Shown: positions 26,295 through 34,952 of the stretch, in pieces | How positions within the stretch are numbered: the first letter of the stretch is position 1 | Layout of the letters: the number at the start of each line of letters is the position of its first letter | From: Paraburkholderia ginsengisoli NBRC 100965 | Lineage (GTDB): Bacteria; Pseudomonadota; Gammaproteobacteria; Burkholderiales; Burkholderiaceae | Assembly: GCF_000739735.1 (NCBI RefSeq) | Contig: NZ_BBJF01000009.1 | Coordinates: 124,001-188,000 of the forward strand | Length of the DNA: 64,000 bases | Direction: 5' to 3' | Notes under the pieces: model-generated | The model's input: only the letters and a program-made list of their open reading frames with translations | Database searches by the model: none | What the model was told of the DNA's origin: nothing | Translations under genes and position numbers: made by a program

Positions 26295-26933
26295 TTATTG
26301 CGCGAAGATCTTCCAGGTCTTCTTCTGGGCGGCGACGTCGGCGGTTTCATGCACCGAGCAATCGAGACGCAGATCCGTGTCGGACATCTTCAGGTCGAGC
26401 AGCGCGCAGTGATGCGGCGTCTTCTTCGGATTCTTGCTCGGCTCGAAGTGCGTGCAGCTCAGGCACATGCGGTGCGGCGGAATCGTGCCGTGTGCTTCGA
26501 GCTGATAGATGGTCTTGAGCAGCGTGCGATAGAAGATGGCCTGCTCGTCGTCGCGCAACGTGCCGACCGCTTTGCCCAAAAAGTCCGGCCATTGTGCGGC
26601 GCGCTTCGCAGCGGTGCGGCCGCGCGCGGTCAGGCGGACCGCGAGCGCGCGGCCGTCGTCGAGGGCGCGGCGCTTTTCGACCAAGCCTTTGGTTTCGAGC
26701 GTGCTGACCGCATCGCTGGTGGTCGCGGCGGTCAGGGCCGTTTCACGGGCGATTTCGCCAAGGCGCATCGGGCCCTTGCGTTGCATCAACAAGACCAGGA
26801 TTTCGCCCTGAGTCGGCGTGAGACCCGCGCCTTCGGCCCATTCCCAGGCCTGGCTTCGCATCGCCGTGCTCAATCGCAATAGGCTGTGGGTCACTCGCCC
26901 GGTTGCCTGTTCTCCGTATACGCCTTCGCTCAT
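26295..26933 (-). CDS. MarR-family regulator with a C-terminal Cys-rich extension
   Basis: A 212-residue protein. Residues about 15-150 form a MarR winged helix (GLTPTQGEILVLLMQRKGPMRLGEIARE..., then DDGRALAVRLTARGR in the wing). Beyond it residues 155-196 add C157, C160, C176, C192 and H195 (MCLSCTHFEP...HHCALL...LDCSVHE), a pattern suited to a metal ion or an Fe-S cluster. Ordinary MarR proteins are about 140-160 residues and lack this. It may sense redox state or metals; this is inference. The gap upstream carries DnaA-box-like sequences. Confidence 0.9.
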   Translation of the reverse strand: MSEGVYGEQATGRVTHSLLRLSTAMRSQAWEWAEGAGLTPTQGEILVLLMQRKGPMRLGEIARETALTAATTSDAVSTLETKGLVEKRRALDDGRALAVRLTARGRTAAKRAAQWPDFLGKAVGTLRDDEQAIFYRTLLKTIYQLEAHGTIPPHRMCLSCTHFEPSKNPKKTPHHCALLDLKMSDTDLRLDCSVHETADVAAQKKTWKIFAQ

Positions 26934-27408
26934 AATCTTCGATTCGTTTATTTACAGCGTTCGTACGATGCCGGTGAACTGCTTGCCGACCTCGCCCGTA
27001 GCCTGTGTGGGGTAGCCTCGTCCAATCACGGACGACACCGTTTCTACTATCTCAAAAATTTACCGCCTTGCAAGCCCAAGGCGGCGAAACGACATTCTAT
27101 GCGAGAGCGGCAAATCGTACAGCTAACTTATCCAACGCAATCTGTGGATAACCCTGGGAAAACGCGTGGACAGCGTGTGCATCGATTCTCCGCAAGCGTT
27201 CGGACCAAGTCGGCCGGCACCGGAATCGCCCTTGTTTAGCGAGGCCGATGGCTAGCAAGCCAACCTGGTTATGCTTAACGCAGCATATTGACTTTTCAGG
27301 GAATTATTCAGTTGTCCACAGCCTGGTGCGATGCGTGTCGAGTGCCACACCTTGTGTATACGTGATCTTTGGCCAAATCTGAAGGCCGCGAGCACGAAAA
27401 TAAATTAC
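26934..27408. other. Intergenic region with DnaA-box-like sequences
   Basis: About 475 bp, less GC-rich than its surroundings and without a convincing gene. It contains a perfect DnaA box in inverse orientation (TGTGGATAA, 27143-27151) and two one-mismatch boxes: TTGTCCACA at 27312-27320 and TGTGTATAC at 27353-27361. It also holds the promoter region of the MarR gene. It may be an accessory DnaA-binding locus near the proposed origin at 30.3-30.8 kb. Confidence 0.5.
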
Positions 27409-27438
27409 AAAAAAACCCGCACGCAGCGGGGTTTTTTT
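27409..27438 (-). terminator. Terminator after the YbdK-type ligase gene
   Basis: A CCCGC/GCGGG stem with a 5-nt loop is flanked by seven A residues on the left and seven T on the right. It could therefore stop transcription from both sides. It begins about 30 bp past the stop at 27469. Confidence 0.85.
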
Positions 27439-27468
27439 GTTGGCGGGCCTGAGCAAAGCGATTCGCGA

Positions 27469-28584
27469 CTACGCTCGCCATTGCAGACACTGCTGCCGCA
27501 CAGCTTCGTGCAAGGACTTTTCCTGCGCGAACACACCGCGCAGCCAGGTCGCATCGTTCACCTGACCGCGAGCAATCGCGCCGATTTCGGCGAGGGCGTT
27601 ACCCGAACCGAGTGCCTCCGCATGCGGTGCAATTAGATCGAGCGTTTCGAGGATGTCCTCTGAAATCGTCTTGCGTTCGCCGGTTTGCGGATTGATGCAG
27701 GTGCCGGCCAGACCGAAACGGCAGGCTTCGAAACGGTTGAACGTGTAGACGAGATAGTCGTCTTCCTTCGGCGCGATCGGCTTGTCGAGCAACAGATGGC
27801 GGGCCAGCGTCTGGATGTAGCACGCAATCGCCGCCGCGCGGTCGACCGACAGCGGCGTATCCATCACACGCACTTCGATCGTGCCGAAACCCGGCTTCGG
27901 CCGGATGTCCCAGTAGAAATCCTTCATGCTGTTGACCACGCCCGTGTGGACCATCTTCGAGAAATATTCTTCGAAGCTGTCCCACGTCAGCACGAACGGC
28001 GCGCGACCCGATAACGGGAACGCGAACACGGAATTCAGTCGTGCCGAATGAAATCCGGTGTCGACGCCCTGCACGAACGGCGACGAAGCGGACAACGCGA
28101 TGAAATGCGGAATGAAGCGCGACATCGAATGCAGCAGGTACAGCGCGCTGTTCGGATCCGGGCAGCCGATATGCACGTGCTGGCCGAACACCGTGAATTG
28201 CTTCGCGAGATAGCCGTACAGCTCGGACAGATACTGGAAACGCGGCGTGTCGACAATTTGCCGCTCGCTCCATTGCTGGAATGCGTGGGTGCCGCCGCCG
28301 CACAAACCGACGTTCAGATGATCGGCTGCGGACACCAGCGTGTCGCGAATCTTGCGCAAATCGGCGACGGCCTGCTCATGCGTCGTGCAAATGCCGGTCG
28401 ACAACTCGATCATGCTTTCGGTGATTTCCGGCGTGATGTTGCCGGGGATCTTTTCGTCCTTGATGAGGCGCAGCAGATCCGTGCCGGCTTTGGTCAGATC
28501 ATAGTCATGCGTATTGACGATCTGCATCTCGAGTTCGACACCGAAGGTAAACGGTTTCGAATCGATGAAGGGTTCGAGTGACAT
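27469..28584 (-). CDS. ybdK: YbdK-type carboxylate-amine ligase (glutamate-cysteine ligase family 2)
   Basis: A 371-residue GCS2-family ligase. The N-terminal FTFGVELEMQIV, GNITPEITESMIELSTGICTTHEQAV, and the FGQHVHIGCPDPN core are typical of YbdK proteins. These have weak gamma-glutamylcysteine ligase activity in E. coli, and their true substrate is uncertain. This window also has a separate E. coli-type gshA at 53.8-55.4 kb, so glutathione synthesis does not need this gene. The start at 28584 (MSLEPFID) fits the family. It lies between two regions containing DnaA-box-like sequences. Confidence 0.9.
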   Translation of the reverse strand: MSLEPFIDSKPFTFGVELEMQIVNTHDYDLTKAGTDLLRLIKDEKIPGNITPEITESMIELSTGICTTHEQAVADLRKIRDTLVSAADHLNVGLCGGGTHAFQQWSERQIVDTPRFQYLSELYGYLAKQFTVFGQHVHIGCPDPNSALYLLHSMSRFIPHFIALSASSPFVQGVDTGFHSARLNSVFAFPLSGRAPFVLTWDSFEEYFSKMVHTGVVNSMKDFYWDIRPKPGFGTIEVRVMDTPLSVDRAAAIACYIQTLARHLLLDKPIAPKEDDYLVYTFNRFEACRFGLAGTCINPQTGERKTISEDILETLDLIAPHAEALGSGNALAEIGAIARGQVNDATWLRGVFAQEKSLHEAVRQQCLQWRA

Positions 28585-28692
28585 GGCGTCCCCTGAGTCA
28601 GGTCGGCCGGGTAGCTCTCACATGCCCGGCCGTTTTGGAATCGAATGAGTTGAATGAAACGTCGCCACCAACCTGCAGCGAGCGGCGCGCGA

Positions 28693-29898
28693 TTACTCTT
28701 CGCGCCGTTCAGCCACCAGCGCGAGGCTGCGATAGACGAGCCACGGCCCGAGAATCTGCAGCACGAAAATCGAACACATCACGATCGCCCGCAGTTGCGG
28801 GTCGAAATTCGGATAGAGGTTGTAGGTGTCGTCGACCAGCAGATACGCGAGCGCCGACATCGGCGATAACGACAAACCGAGCGCCATCCCCTGTTTCCAG
28901 TTCAAGCCGCTCGGTTTGGCGAACGCCATCACACCGATCAGCTTTGCCACCAGACGAGCAACGATCAGACCCAGCGCGGCGACGCCGCCGAGCGCGATGT
29001 GCTTCCATTCGAACGACGTCAGCGTGAGCACGAACAGGATCACGGTCAACAACCAGCCGGCGGTGCCGAAATGCTGCGGCCACAACTGCGGACGCGCTTC
29101 GTGATTTTTCACGATGATGCCGGCGGCCAGCAGCGAAAGAATGGTCGACAGCTTGAACAGATGCGAAATCGCGATCGCCAGCAACACCAGGCCGAACAGC
29201 GCGACGAACGAATGCTCGTCCTGCATGTTGAGCCGGCGATAGAAAAACGTGCAGGTGCGCGCGAGCAGATAGGCGAGTACGAACGAGCCGATCAGCAGGT
29301 AAAGCGGTTGCAGGATGGTCGCGAACACATTGCCGTAAACCTCCTGATGCAACCAGCTCGACACGAGCTTTTCGATCACCACCGCATACATGCTGTTCAG
29401 CGCGGTGAGCGTCAGCAGACGCTGGGTCACCTGCCCTTCCGCGCGCAATTCCGTTTTGAGCTGGATCACCATCGCGGGCGAGGTCGCCATCGCGATCGCC
29501 GCGAGCACCATCGCCACCATCAGCGGCACGTTCAGGAACAACAGGACCGGCAGCACGAACGCGAAAGTCAGCGTCGCTTCGGCGAGGCTCGACAGGATCA
29601 GCCACGGATTGCGGCGGATCCACCGCAGATCGAGCCGGCTACCCAGTTCGAATAACAGCAACCCGAGCGCGACATCGAGCAATGGCCGTGCGGCCATCGC
29701 GGAATCCGCGTCGATTACGCCGAAGCCAGCGGCGCCGGCAATGAGGCCGATGACCGCATAGCCGGAAATGCGTGGTAAACGCCACGCGCGGTAGCACAGC
29801 TCACCGCACAAGCCAGCGGCGAGCAACGCAAGACCAGCCCAAAAAATGGCGTCGGGTGAAAGCGGCCAGGCTGGAAAAAATGAAAACGCCGAATTCAT
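28693..29898 (-). CDS. CPA2-type monovalent cation:H+ antiporter (KefB/YbaL-like membrane domain)
   Basis: A 400-residue integral membrane protein with about 12 hydrophobic segments. It has LLLFELGSRLDLRWIRRNPW and AIAMATSPAMVIQLKTELRAEGQVTQRLL, which resemble helices 4-5 of Na+/H+ exchangers of the CPA2 group. The C-terminal NAD-binding RCK domain of Kef/YbaL proteins is absent. The start at 29898 (MNSAFSFF) has AAGGAG about 10 nt upstream; the frame to 30078 adds non-membrane residues and is rejected. Choosing 29898 leaves a 912-bp non-coding gap to mnmC, the proposed origin region. Confidence 0.86.
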   Translation of the reverse strand: MNSAFSFFPAWPLSPDAIFWAGLALLAAGLCGELCYRAWRLPRISGYAVIGLIAGAAGFGVIDADSAMAARPLLDVALGLLLFELGSRLDLRWIRRNPWLILSSLAEATLTFAFVLPVLLFLNVPLMVAMVLAAIAMATSPAMVIQLKTELRAEGQVTQRLLTLTALNSMYAVVIEKLVSSWLHQEVYGNVFATILQPLYLLIGSFVLAYLLARTCTFFYRRLNMQDEHSFVALFGLVLLAIAISHLFKLSTILSLLAAGIIVKNHEARPQLWPQHFGTAGWLLTVILFVLTLTSFEWKHIALGGVAALGLIVARLVAKLIGVMAFAKPSGLNWKQGMALGLSLSPMSALAYLLVDDTYNLYPNFDPQLRAIVMCSIFVLQILGPWLVYRSLALVAERREE

Positions 29899-30810
29899 CG
29901 TAATGGGTTCTCCTTTGCAGCAACGGCGGGCGACACGAACCGGCGCAAACACCGGCGAGCAGGTGGGCGCGTTCGCGCTCACTGTCGCAATCGCTTCGCA
30001 TGGCCAGCGTTGCGAGTTTTCTTTGATCGGATGATCTGAATCTGAATGCGCCGCTGCCGCGAGAAGAGCCCGGCACATTCAAGGATGCGGCTGTAGCAAC
30101 CGGCACGGTGAAAGAACGCCGTCGACTTTGAATCAGATTCTGATTGAGCGGCACCGTTCCGTTGCAGCGCGTGCCGGCAGAGACAAAGGCACGACGCCGA
30201 AAAGAACGGCGATTGTGCCATAGCTTGTTCGACCTCGACCGAAAACACACGAACACGCAGGCAAAACGGTAAAAACGTACGTTATCTCCGAAGCTCGCGG
30301 GAAAAGCGACTTTTTTACCGCTGATGCGGGCTACGTAAACCGTCAGATTGATGGTTGCGTGTGTGCTTTTCGGGTCATTCACCGAAGAAGGTTTACGTCG
30401 GTTGGAAGAGGTTAACCACGCCGACGGACTTCTCTCCAGCCTCGGCCTTGCTGTTTACAGGTTTACTGTATGTATACGTAGTAACAGTTAACAAGGTGCC
30501 TCGGTTTCTGTGGATAACCCTTGTTTACCGAAACGAATCATTAGCTTGCCGGCGGCATAACCGGATGCACAGCATGTGCGGGAGCGGCGGGTATACGCGA
30601 GCAACTTTTGGCGATTTTCGGCGCGAGCAAAGTTACCCCGTTTACGTCCACAACGGTTCCACACGACTTGCGCCGGTTAACGGCGTGGTTATCCACAAGT
30701 TTCAGTGGATAACTTCGACGCCGCGTTAACAGGCGTATACCGCGGCGTGGGTCGGTTAACGGTGGGACGGTGGAGGGCGGAGCCGATGGCGTAAACGCGT
30801 TCGCGTGCGG
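29899..30810. other. oriC: 912-bp non-coding region, candidate chromosome 1 replication origin
   Basis: No convincing gene on either strand. Two perfect DnaA boxes (TTATCCACA) are at 30509-30517 (inverted) and 30689-30697 (direct). A one-mismatch box AGTGGATAA is at 30704-30712. A dense cluster of GTWWAC hexamers runs through 30335-30815. AT-richer stretches lie at about 30240-30320 and 30440-30490. Genes to the left are mainly on the minus strand, while HU and the gsp operon to the right are on the plus strand. mnmG and parS are about 30 kb away. These together suggest oriC; no replication data are visible in the sequence. The region must also contain the antiporter promoter. Confidence 0.6.
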
Positions 30811-30815
30811 TTAAC
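30335..30815. repeat. Cluster of GTWWAC hexamers (GTTAAC, GTTTAC/GTAAAC, GTATAC)
   Basis: GTTWAC or its complement starts at 30335, 30391, 30411, 30453, 30461, 30487, 30523, 30640, 30676, 30725, 30755, 30791 and 30810. GTATAC starts at 30472, 30591 and 30735. For GTTWAC alone I estimate by hand well under one occurrence by chance in 480 bp at this GC content, against 13 seen. Many are preceded by G (GGTTAAC or GGTTTAC). This looks like a series of binding sites for one protein. Confidence 0.8.
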
Positions 30816-32778
30816 TCACCGTTCCCTGTCGCAATGCGCGCAGCAGGAAACGCGCGGGATCGAGGTCTTCGGCCAGATCGCGTTCGAGCGGCCACGGCTC
30901 GCCTTCTATCTGCGACGCGATCAGTTCGGCACCGAGCGCCGCCCACACCAGTCCGCGCGACCCGTACGCGAACGCACTGTACAGGCCGTCCATGCGCGGT
31001 AGATCGAGCGGCCAGGCGCCGCGCAGACGCTGTGCGTCATGGGCCGCCTGGGCTTCGTCGGCGAGTTGTCCGATCATCGGTATGCGGTCGCTCGTCACGC
31101 AGCGGAACGCGACGCGTCCGGCTAGTTCCATCGAGCGTGCGGTAGCGACAGAGCCGCCGAACGCCGGCAGCATCTGCGCGACGCGCTCGAGGTTTTCCAG
31201 ATGTCCGTCCGCACGCAACGACGTGTCGGGGTCATCGAGTTCATAAGTGGCGCCGGTCAACGTGACGCCGTTTGCCAGCGGCACCGCATAGCCTTCGCCG
31301 ATCACCGGCAACGCGAGCGACGGCGCCGCGCCCGACGGCAGCAGCGTCAACTGGCCGCGAATGCTGCGAGTGGGCGCATGCTGCAAGCCGGCGATGCGCG
31401 CGGCATCGTGCGCGCTCGCGACGATCACCACCGGCGCGCGCGCAACAACCTGGCCAGCGGTGTCGATGACGGTCCATTGATCCCCGGAGCGTTCGAGTCG
31501 CGCAACTTCGACGCCGAAGCGGCGTTCGAGCAGACCGCCCGCTGCGGCGAACTGCGCGGCGCATAGCGAAGCCGGATCGATCCAGCCGCCCTGCGGAAAA
31601 AACCAGCCGCCGCGCGCGAGCGGCGTGCCGGCAAGCTTGTACGCGGCGGCCGCCGACACCGGCGCCACATAGGCGGACGGATAGCCGAACGCGGCGATTG
31701 CGTCGCCGATCGCACGGGCTTCGCCGTCGTCCGCGGCGATCTGCAACAGCCCTGCGCCGCCGCGCGACGGCCGATGACCCAGCCGTTCGAGCGCGGCCCA
31801 TCGTTGCAGCGCGTAGAGAAAGCCGGCGCGGGTGACGCGTGAGGCGACGCTGTCGTCGCGTGAAATCATCGGGTGGAACACGCCAGCCGGATTGCCCGAC
31901 GCGTCCTGCGCGACCGACGCACGGCGTTCCAGCGACGTGATGCGCCAGCCGCGCGCCGCGAGCCGTTCGATCACCGCGCTGCCGGCGAGCCCGGCGCCGA
32001 TCACCACCGCATGCCGTTCGTCGAGCGCGAGCGGCGCGGGCGGCTCGTAGCGACGCACGCGCCAGCGGGGCGCGAAGTGGCCGACCAGCATCGCCCGTTT
32101 CCAGCCGAAGCCGTCGATCTTGCGGTACTCGAAACCGCATTGGGTCAACGCGCGTTTGATCTCGCCGGCGCTGCTGTAGGTGGCGAATGTCGCGCCCTCG
32201 CCCGCCAGCCGCGCGAGCGCCTTGAAGATGGCCGGGCTCCAGAGCTCGGGATTGCGCGCCGGCGCAAAGCCGTCGAGGTAGAACGCGTCGGCGCGCAGCC
32301 GCAAGGCCGGCAAGCTCTCGGCGGCGTCGGCCAGCACCAGCGTGAGAACCACGCGGCCGTCGTCGAATTCGAGCCGATGCGTGCCGGGGACCAGCATCGG
32401 CCACGCGTTTGCAAGCGTGTCGGCCAGTTCTGTAATCGCGGGATCGGACAGCGTCGCCGCATAGACGCTGCGCAAATCGTCGACGGTGAACGGATGCTTC
32501 TCGGTCGACACGAAATGCAACCGCTCGCAACGCGCCGGATCGGCGCGCCACGCGGCCCACGTCACGAGGAAGTTGATGCCCATGCCGAAGCCGGTTTCGA
32601 GCACGGTGAAAATGCGGCGGCCTTGCCATCGTTCGGGCAGCGCATTGCCGCGCAGAAAGACGTAGTGAGCCTGTTCCAGACCCCCGACGGCGCTGTGATA
32701 GATGTCGTCGTAGAGCGGCGAAAAGGGGGTGCCGTTGTCGCGAAAAGCGAGGACGGCGGGGATCAGCGGATCAGTCAT
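30811..32778 (-). CDS. mnmC: Bifunctional tRNA mnm5s2U biosynthesis enzyme MnmC
   Basis: A 655-residue two-domain enzyme. The N-terminal methyltransferase (MnmC2, about 1-240) has the SAM motif TVLETGFGMGINFLVTW and the DAFYLDGFAPARNPELW catalytic region. The C-terminal FAD oxidase (MnmC1, from about 255) begins HAVVIGAGLAGSAVIERLA. It finishes mnm5s2U34 in tRNA, acting after MnmE-MnmG; mnmG is at the left end of this window. Length and domain order are normal. No clear ribosome-binding site precedes the ATG at 32778. The last hexamer of the GTWWAC cluster overlaps its stop codon. Confidence 0.96.
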   Translation of the reverse strand: MTDPLIPAVLAFRDNGTPFSPLYDDIYHSAVGGLEQAHYVFLRGNALPERWQGRRIFTVLETGFGMGINFLVTWAAWRADPARCERLHFVSTEKHPFTVDDLRSVYAATLSDPAITELADTLANAWPMLVPGTHRLEFDDGRVVLTLVLADAAESLPALRLRADAFYLDGFAPARNPELWSPAIFKALARLAGEGATFATYSSAGEIKRALTQCGFEYRKIDGFGWKRAMLVGHFAPRWRVRRYEPPAPLALDERHAVVIGAGLAGSAVIERLAARGWRITSLERRASVAQDASGNPAGVFHPMISRDDSVASRVTRAGFLYALQRWAALERLGHRPSRGGAGLLQIAADDGEARAIGDAIAAFGYPSAYVAPVSAAAAYKLAGTPLARGGWFFPQGGWIDPASLCAAQFAAAGGLLERRFGVEVARLERSGDQWTVIDTAGQVVARAPVVIVASAHDAARIAGLQHAPTRSIRGQLTLLPSGAAPSLALPVIGEGYAVPLANGVTLTGATYELDDPDTSLRADGHLENLERVAQMLPAFGGSVATARSMELAGRVAFRCVTSDRIPMIGQLADEAQAAHDAQRLRGAWPLDLPRMDGLYSAFAYGSRGLVWAALGAELIASQIEGEPWPLERDLAEDLDPARFLLRALRQGTVS

Positions 32779-33137
32779 GCGCGTCGGGAAATGACGCTCG
32801 AAAGAGCGGTTCTAACGTTACCGCCAGCGCGCGCAGCTCGCCTGGCGGCGAAAAGGACGCGCCGAACGTTGGCAAAAACCAACGCTAAGCCCCGTCCCTA
32901 CTGGGTTTCAGCCCTCTTCGGGAGGGTGCCGGAAGGGGAAATCGCGCTTTCCTTGCGATATCGGCGCTGGAACCTCGTAAATCTTCGAAACCCTTGTCCT
33001 GATTGGGTTTGCGCTGCGCTATCATAGCAAGCGCCGCGAATCGAGCGGGAGCACGGCCAGCGCACAGTCAACTGTCCGCGCTCCAGGCCCGGAGGGGCTC
33101 CGGGGCCGCAGCTGCTCGACGGCGCGGCGCGCGCACG
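32779..33137. other. Intergenic region between mnmC and the HU gene
   Basis: About 360 bp of divergent upstream DNA without a convincing gene. It holds the mnmC promoter (minus strand) and the DNA upstream of the HU promoter. Several short GC hairpins are visible, for example AGCCCTC/GAGGGT near 32910-32930. I could not assign them to a known riboswitch or RNA. Confidence 0.4.
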
Positions 33138-33143
33138 TATAAT
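33138..33143 (+). promoter_or_regulatory. Probable -10 element of the HU gene
   Basis: A perfect TATAAT lies 50-55 bp upstream of the HU start. The matching -35 position (about 33115-33120, CTCGAC) is weak. Transcription would start near 33150 and leave a leader of about 40 nt with AAAGGAA before the ATG. Confidence 0.6.
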
Positions 33144-33192
33144 CGGCGCGTTCGCGCTGTTCGTGTCAACCTAAACTCAGAAAGGAACCTTA

Positions 33193-33471
33193 ATGAACAA
33201 ACAGGAACTGATCGACGCCGTCGCAGGACAGACGGGCGCCAGCAAGGCTCAAACCGGTGAAACGCTGGACACGTTGCTTGAAGTGATCAAGAAGTCTGTG
33301 TCGAAGGGCGACGCGGTCCAGTTGATCGGCTTCGGTAGTTTCGGTTCGGGCAAACGCGCAGCGCGTACGGGTCGCAATCCCAAGACCGGCGAAACCATCA
33401 AGATCCCGGCTGCCAAGACCGTCAAGTTCACGGCCGGCAAGGCGTTCAAGGACGCCGTCAACAAGCGCTAA
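33193..33471 (+). CDS. hup: HU-family nucleoid DNA-binding protein
   Basis: A 92-residue HU protein: MNKQELIDAVAGQTGASKAQ start, LIGFGSFGSGKRAARTGRNP and the DNA-intercalating arm with RNPKTGETIKIPA, then TVKFTAGKAFKDAVNK. HU binds DNA without sequence specificity, bends it and helps replication initiation. It is cytoplasmic and abundant. The start follows AAAGGAACC; a TATAAT -10 element and a strong terminator frame it, so it is a single-gene unit. It lies about 2.4 kb from the proposed origin. Confidence 0.97.
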   Translation: MNKQELIDAVAGQTGASKAQTGETLDTLLEVIKKSVSKGDAVQLIGFGSFGSGKRAARTGRNPKTGETIKIPAAKTVKFTAGKAFKDAVNKR

Positions 33472-33496
33472 GCAGAATACTGCCAGGCAGTTGACA

Positions 33497-33519
33497 CCCG
33501 CCAACGGCGGGTTTTTTTT
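33497..33519 (+). terminator. Terminator of the HU gene
   Basis: CCCGCC (33497-33502) and GGCGGG (33506-33511) form a stem with a 3-nt loop followed by eight T residues. It is a textbook intrinsic terminator 25 bp past the HU stop. Confidence 0.92.
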
Positions 33520-33602
33520 CGTCCGCGCGGTGTGCACGTGGTGCGGCGGGCCGCGACGGGCGGTGTCGCGGTTCCATGGGAACGATGGCGGCGGGACGCC
33601 GT

Positions 33603-34952
33603 TCAGTCGTGGCGATGCGGGTGGTGTTCGGCGTGATCATGGCCATGACCGTCGTGACCATGGTCGTGGCCGTGATGATGGTGGTGATCGTGGTCGTGGT
33701 GATCGTGATCGTCGTCGTCGAAATCCCAGGCGGGGAAAGGGTCGGCGAACTGCTGCCAGCCCTGCGGACCGAGCGCGTATTCGTCGTCGCTCAGCAGGCA
33801 GGCGTCGAACTTCGCGGTCCACGCGGCCGGGTCGATGTCGACGCCGATCATCACCAGCTCCTGACGACGATCGCCGATGCTCAGATCGTCCGGGTCGCCA
33901 TACCAGTCGCCGGCGATTTCGGCGGCCAGCTCGTCGTCGCCGTCCGGCCATTCGCTGCGATCCTGCGCCGCCCACCACATCCCTGCCGGACCGTGCCGGC
34001 AAGCGCCGCCCGCCTGCGACAGCGAACCGGCGATATCGTTGCGCGTCGCGAGCCAGAAGAAGCCCTTGCCGCGCAAGACGCCCTTCCATTCCTGATGCAG
34101 TAGCGTCCACAGCCGTTCCGGATGAAACGGCCGGCGCGCGCCATAAACGAATGTGCCGATACCGAACTCGTCCGCTTCACCGTGATGCGCATGACCGTGC
34201 TCGTCATCGTGTTCATGCGTGAGCGCGGCGAGCCAGCCCGGCGCGCTCGCTGCTTCGTCGAAATCGAAACGGCCGGTGTTCAGCACCTGCGCGAGCGGCA
34301 CCGAGCCGAAACGGCTGACCACCTGCACCGCGCGCGGGTTGAGGCGCGCGAGGATGCGTTGCAGGCGCGTGAGCTCGTCGGCGCTGACGAGGTCGGCCTT
34401 GTTCACCACCAGCACGTCGCAGAATTCAATCTGCTCGATCAGCAATTCGACGATGGTGCGGTCGTCTTCGTCGCTCACGGCGATACCGCGCTCGGCGAGC
34501 GCGTCCGCCGAAGCGTAGTCGCGCAGGAAATTGGCCGCATCGACCACCGTCACCATCGTGTCGAGTCGCGCGACGTCGGCGAGCGACGCGCCGTCGTCGT
34601 CGACGAAGCTGAAGATGTCGGCGATCGGCATCGGCTCAGCGACGCCGGTCGCCTCGATCACGATCGCATCGAAGCGCTGTTCGGCGGCAAGACGTTTGAT
34701 CTCGACCGCGAGGTCGTCGCGCAACGTGCAGCAGATGCAGCCGTTCGATATCTCGACGAGCTGCTCTTCGGCGTGCGACACCGCGGCGGCATCGCGCACG
34801 AGCGCCGGATCGACGTCGACGGCGCCCAGATCGTTGACGATCACGGCCACGCGCAAACCGGCGCGATTCGCGAGGATGTCGTTCAGGAGCGTGGTCTTGC
34901 CGGCGCCCAGAAAACCGGAGAGCACGGTGACGGGCAATAGCGGCTGGTTCAT
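33603..34952 (-). CDS. CobW/COG0523-family GTPase with a His-rich C-terminal tail
   Basis: A 449-residue metallochaperone-type GTPase. Walker A GFLGAGKT is at 13-20, the metal-binding CICC at 72-75 (NGCICCTLRDD), and NKAD follows later. A CobW C-terminal domain begins near GTFVYGARRPFHPERLW. The last 38 residues hold 19 His alternating with Asp and Gly, and a second His cluster (HEHDDEHGHAHH) lies in the middle. Such tails bind zinc or nickel. COG0523 members are often used under zinc starvation to deliver zinc, but no Zur box is seen. The start at 34952 (MNQPLLPV) fits the family. Confidence 0.93.
   Translation of the reverse strand: MNQPLLPVTVLSGFLGAGKTTLLNDILANRAGLRVAVIVNDLGAVDVDPALVRDAAAVSHAEEQLVEISNGCICCTLRDDLAVEIKRLAAEQRFDAIVIEATGVAEPMPIADIFSFVDDDGASLADVARLDTMVTVVDAANFLRDYASADALAERGIAVSDEDDRTIVELLIEQIEFCDVLVVNKADLVSADELTRLQRILARLNPRAVQVVSRFGSVPLAQVLNTGRFDFDEAASAPGWLAALTHEHDDEHGHAHHGEADEFGIGTFVYGARRPFHPERLWTLLHQEWKGVLRGKGFFWLATRNDIAGSLSQAGGACRHGPAGMWWAAQDRSEWPDGDDELAAEIAGDWYGDPDDLSIGDRRQELVMIGVDIDPAAWTAKFDACLLSDDEYALGPQGWQQFADPFPAWDFDDDDHDHHDHDHHHHHGHDHGHDGHGHDHAEHHPHRHD

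Noticed and set aside
32890..33010. Folded GC-rich DNA between mnmC and the HU gene, examined as a possible riboswitch or tRNA
   Set aside because: No T-loop or cloverleaf and no recognised riboswitch core; the short stems do not form a known structure.
33491..34222. An Arg/Asp-rich open frame on the plus strand opposite the CobW His tail
   Set aside because: Its odd composition is the mirror image of His/Asp codon repeats in the CobW gene; there is no ribosome-binding site.
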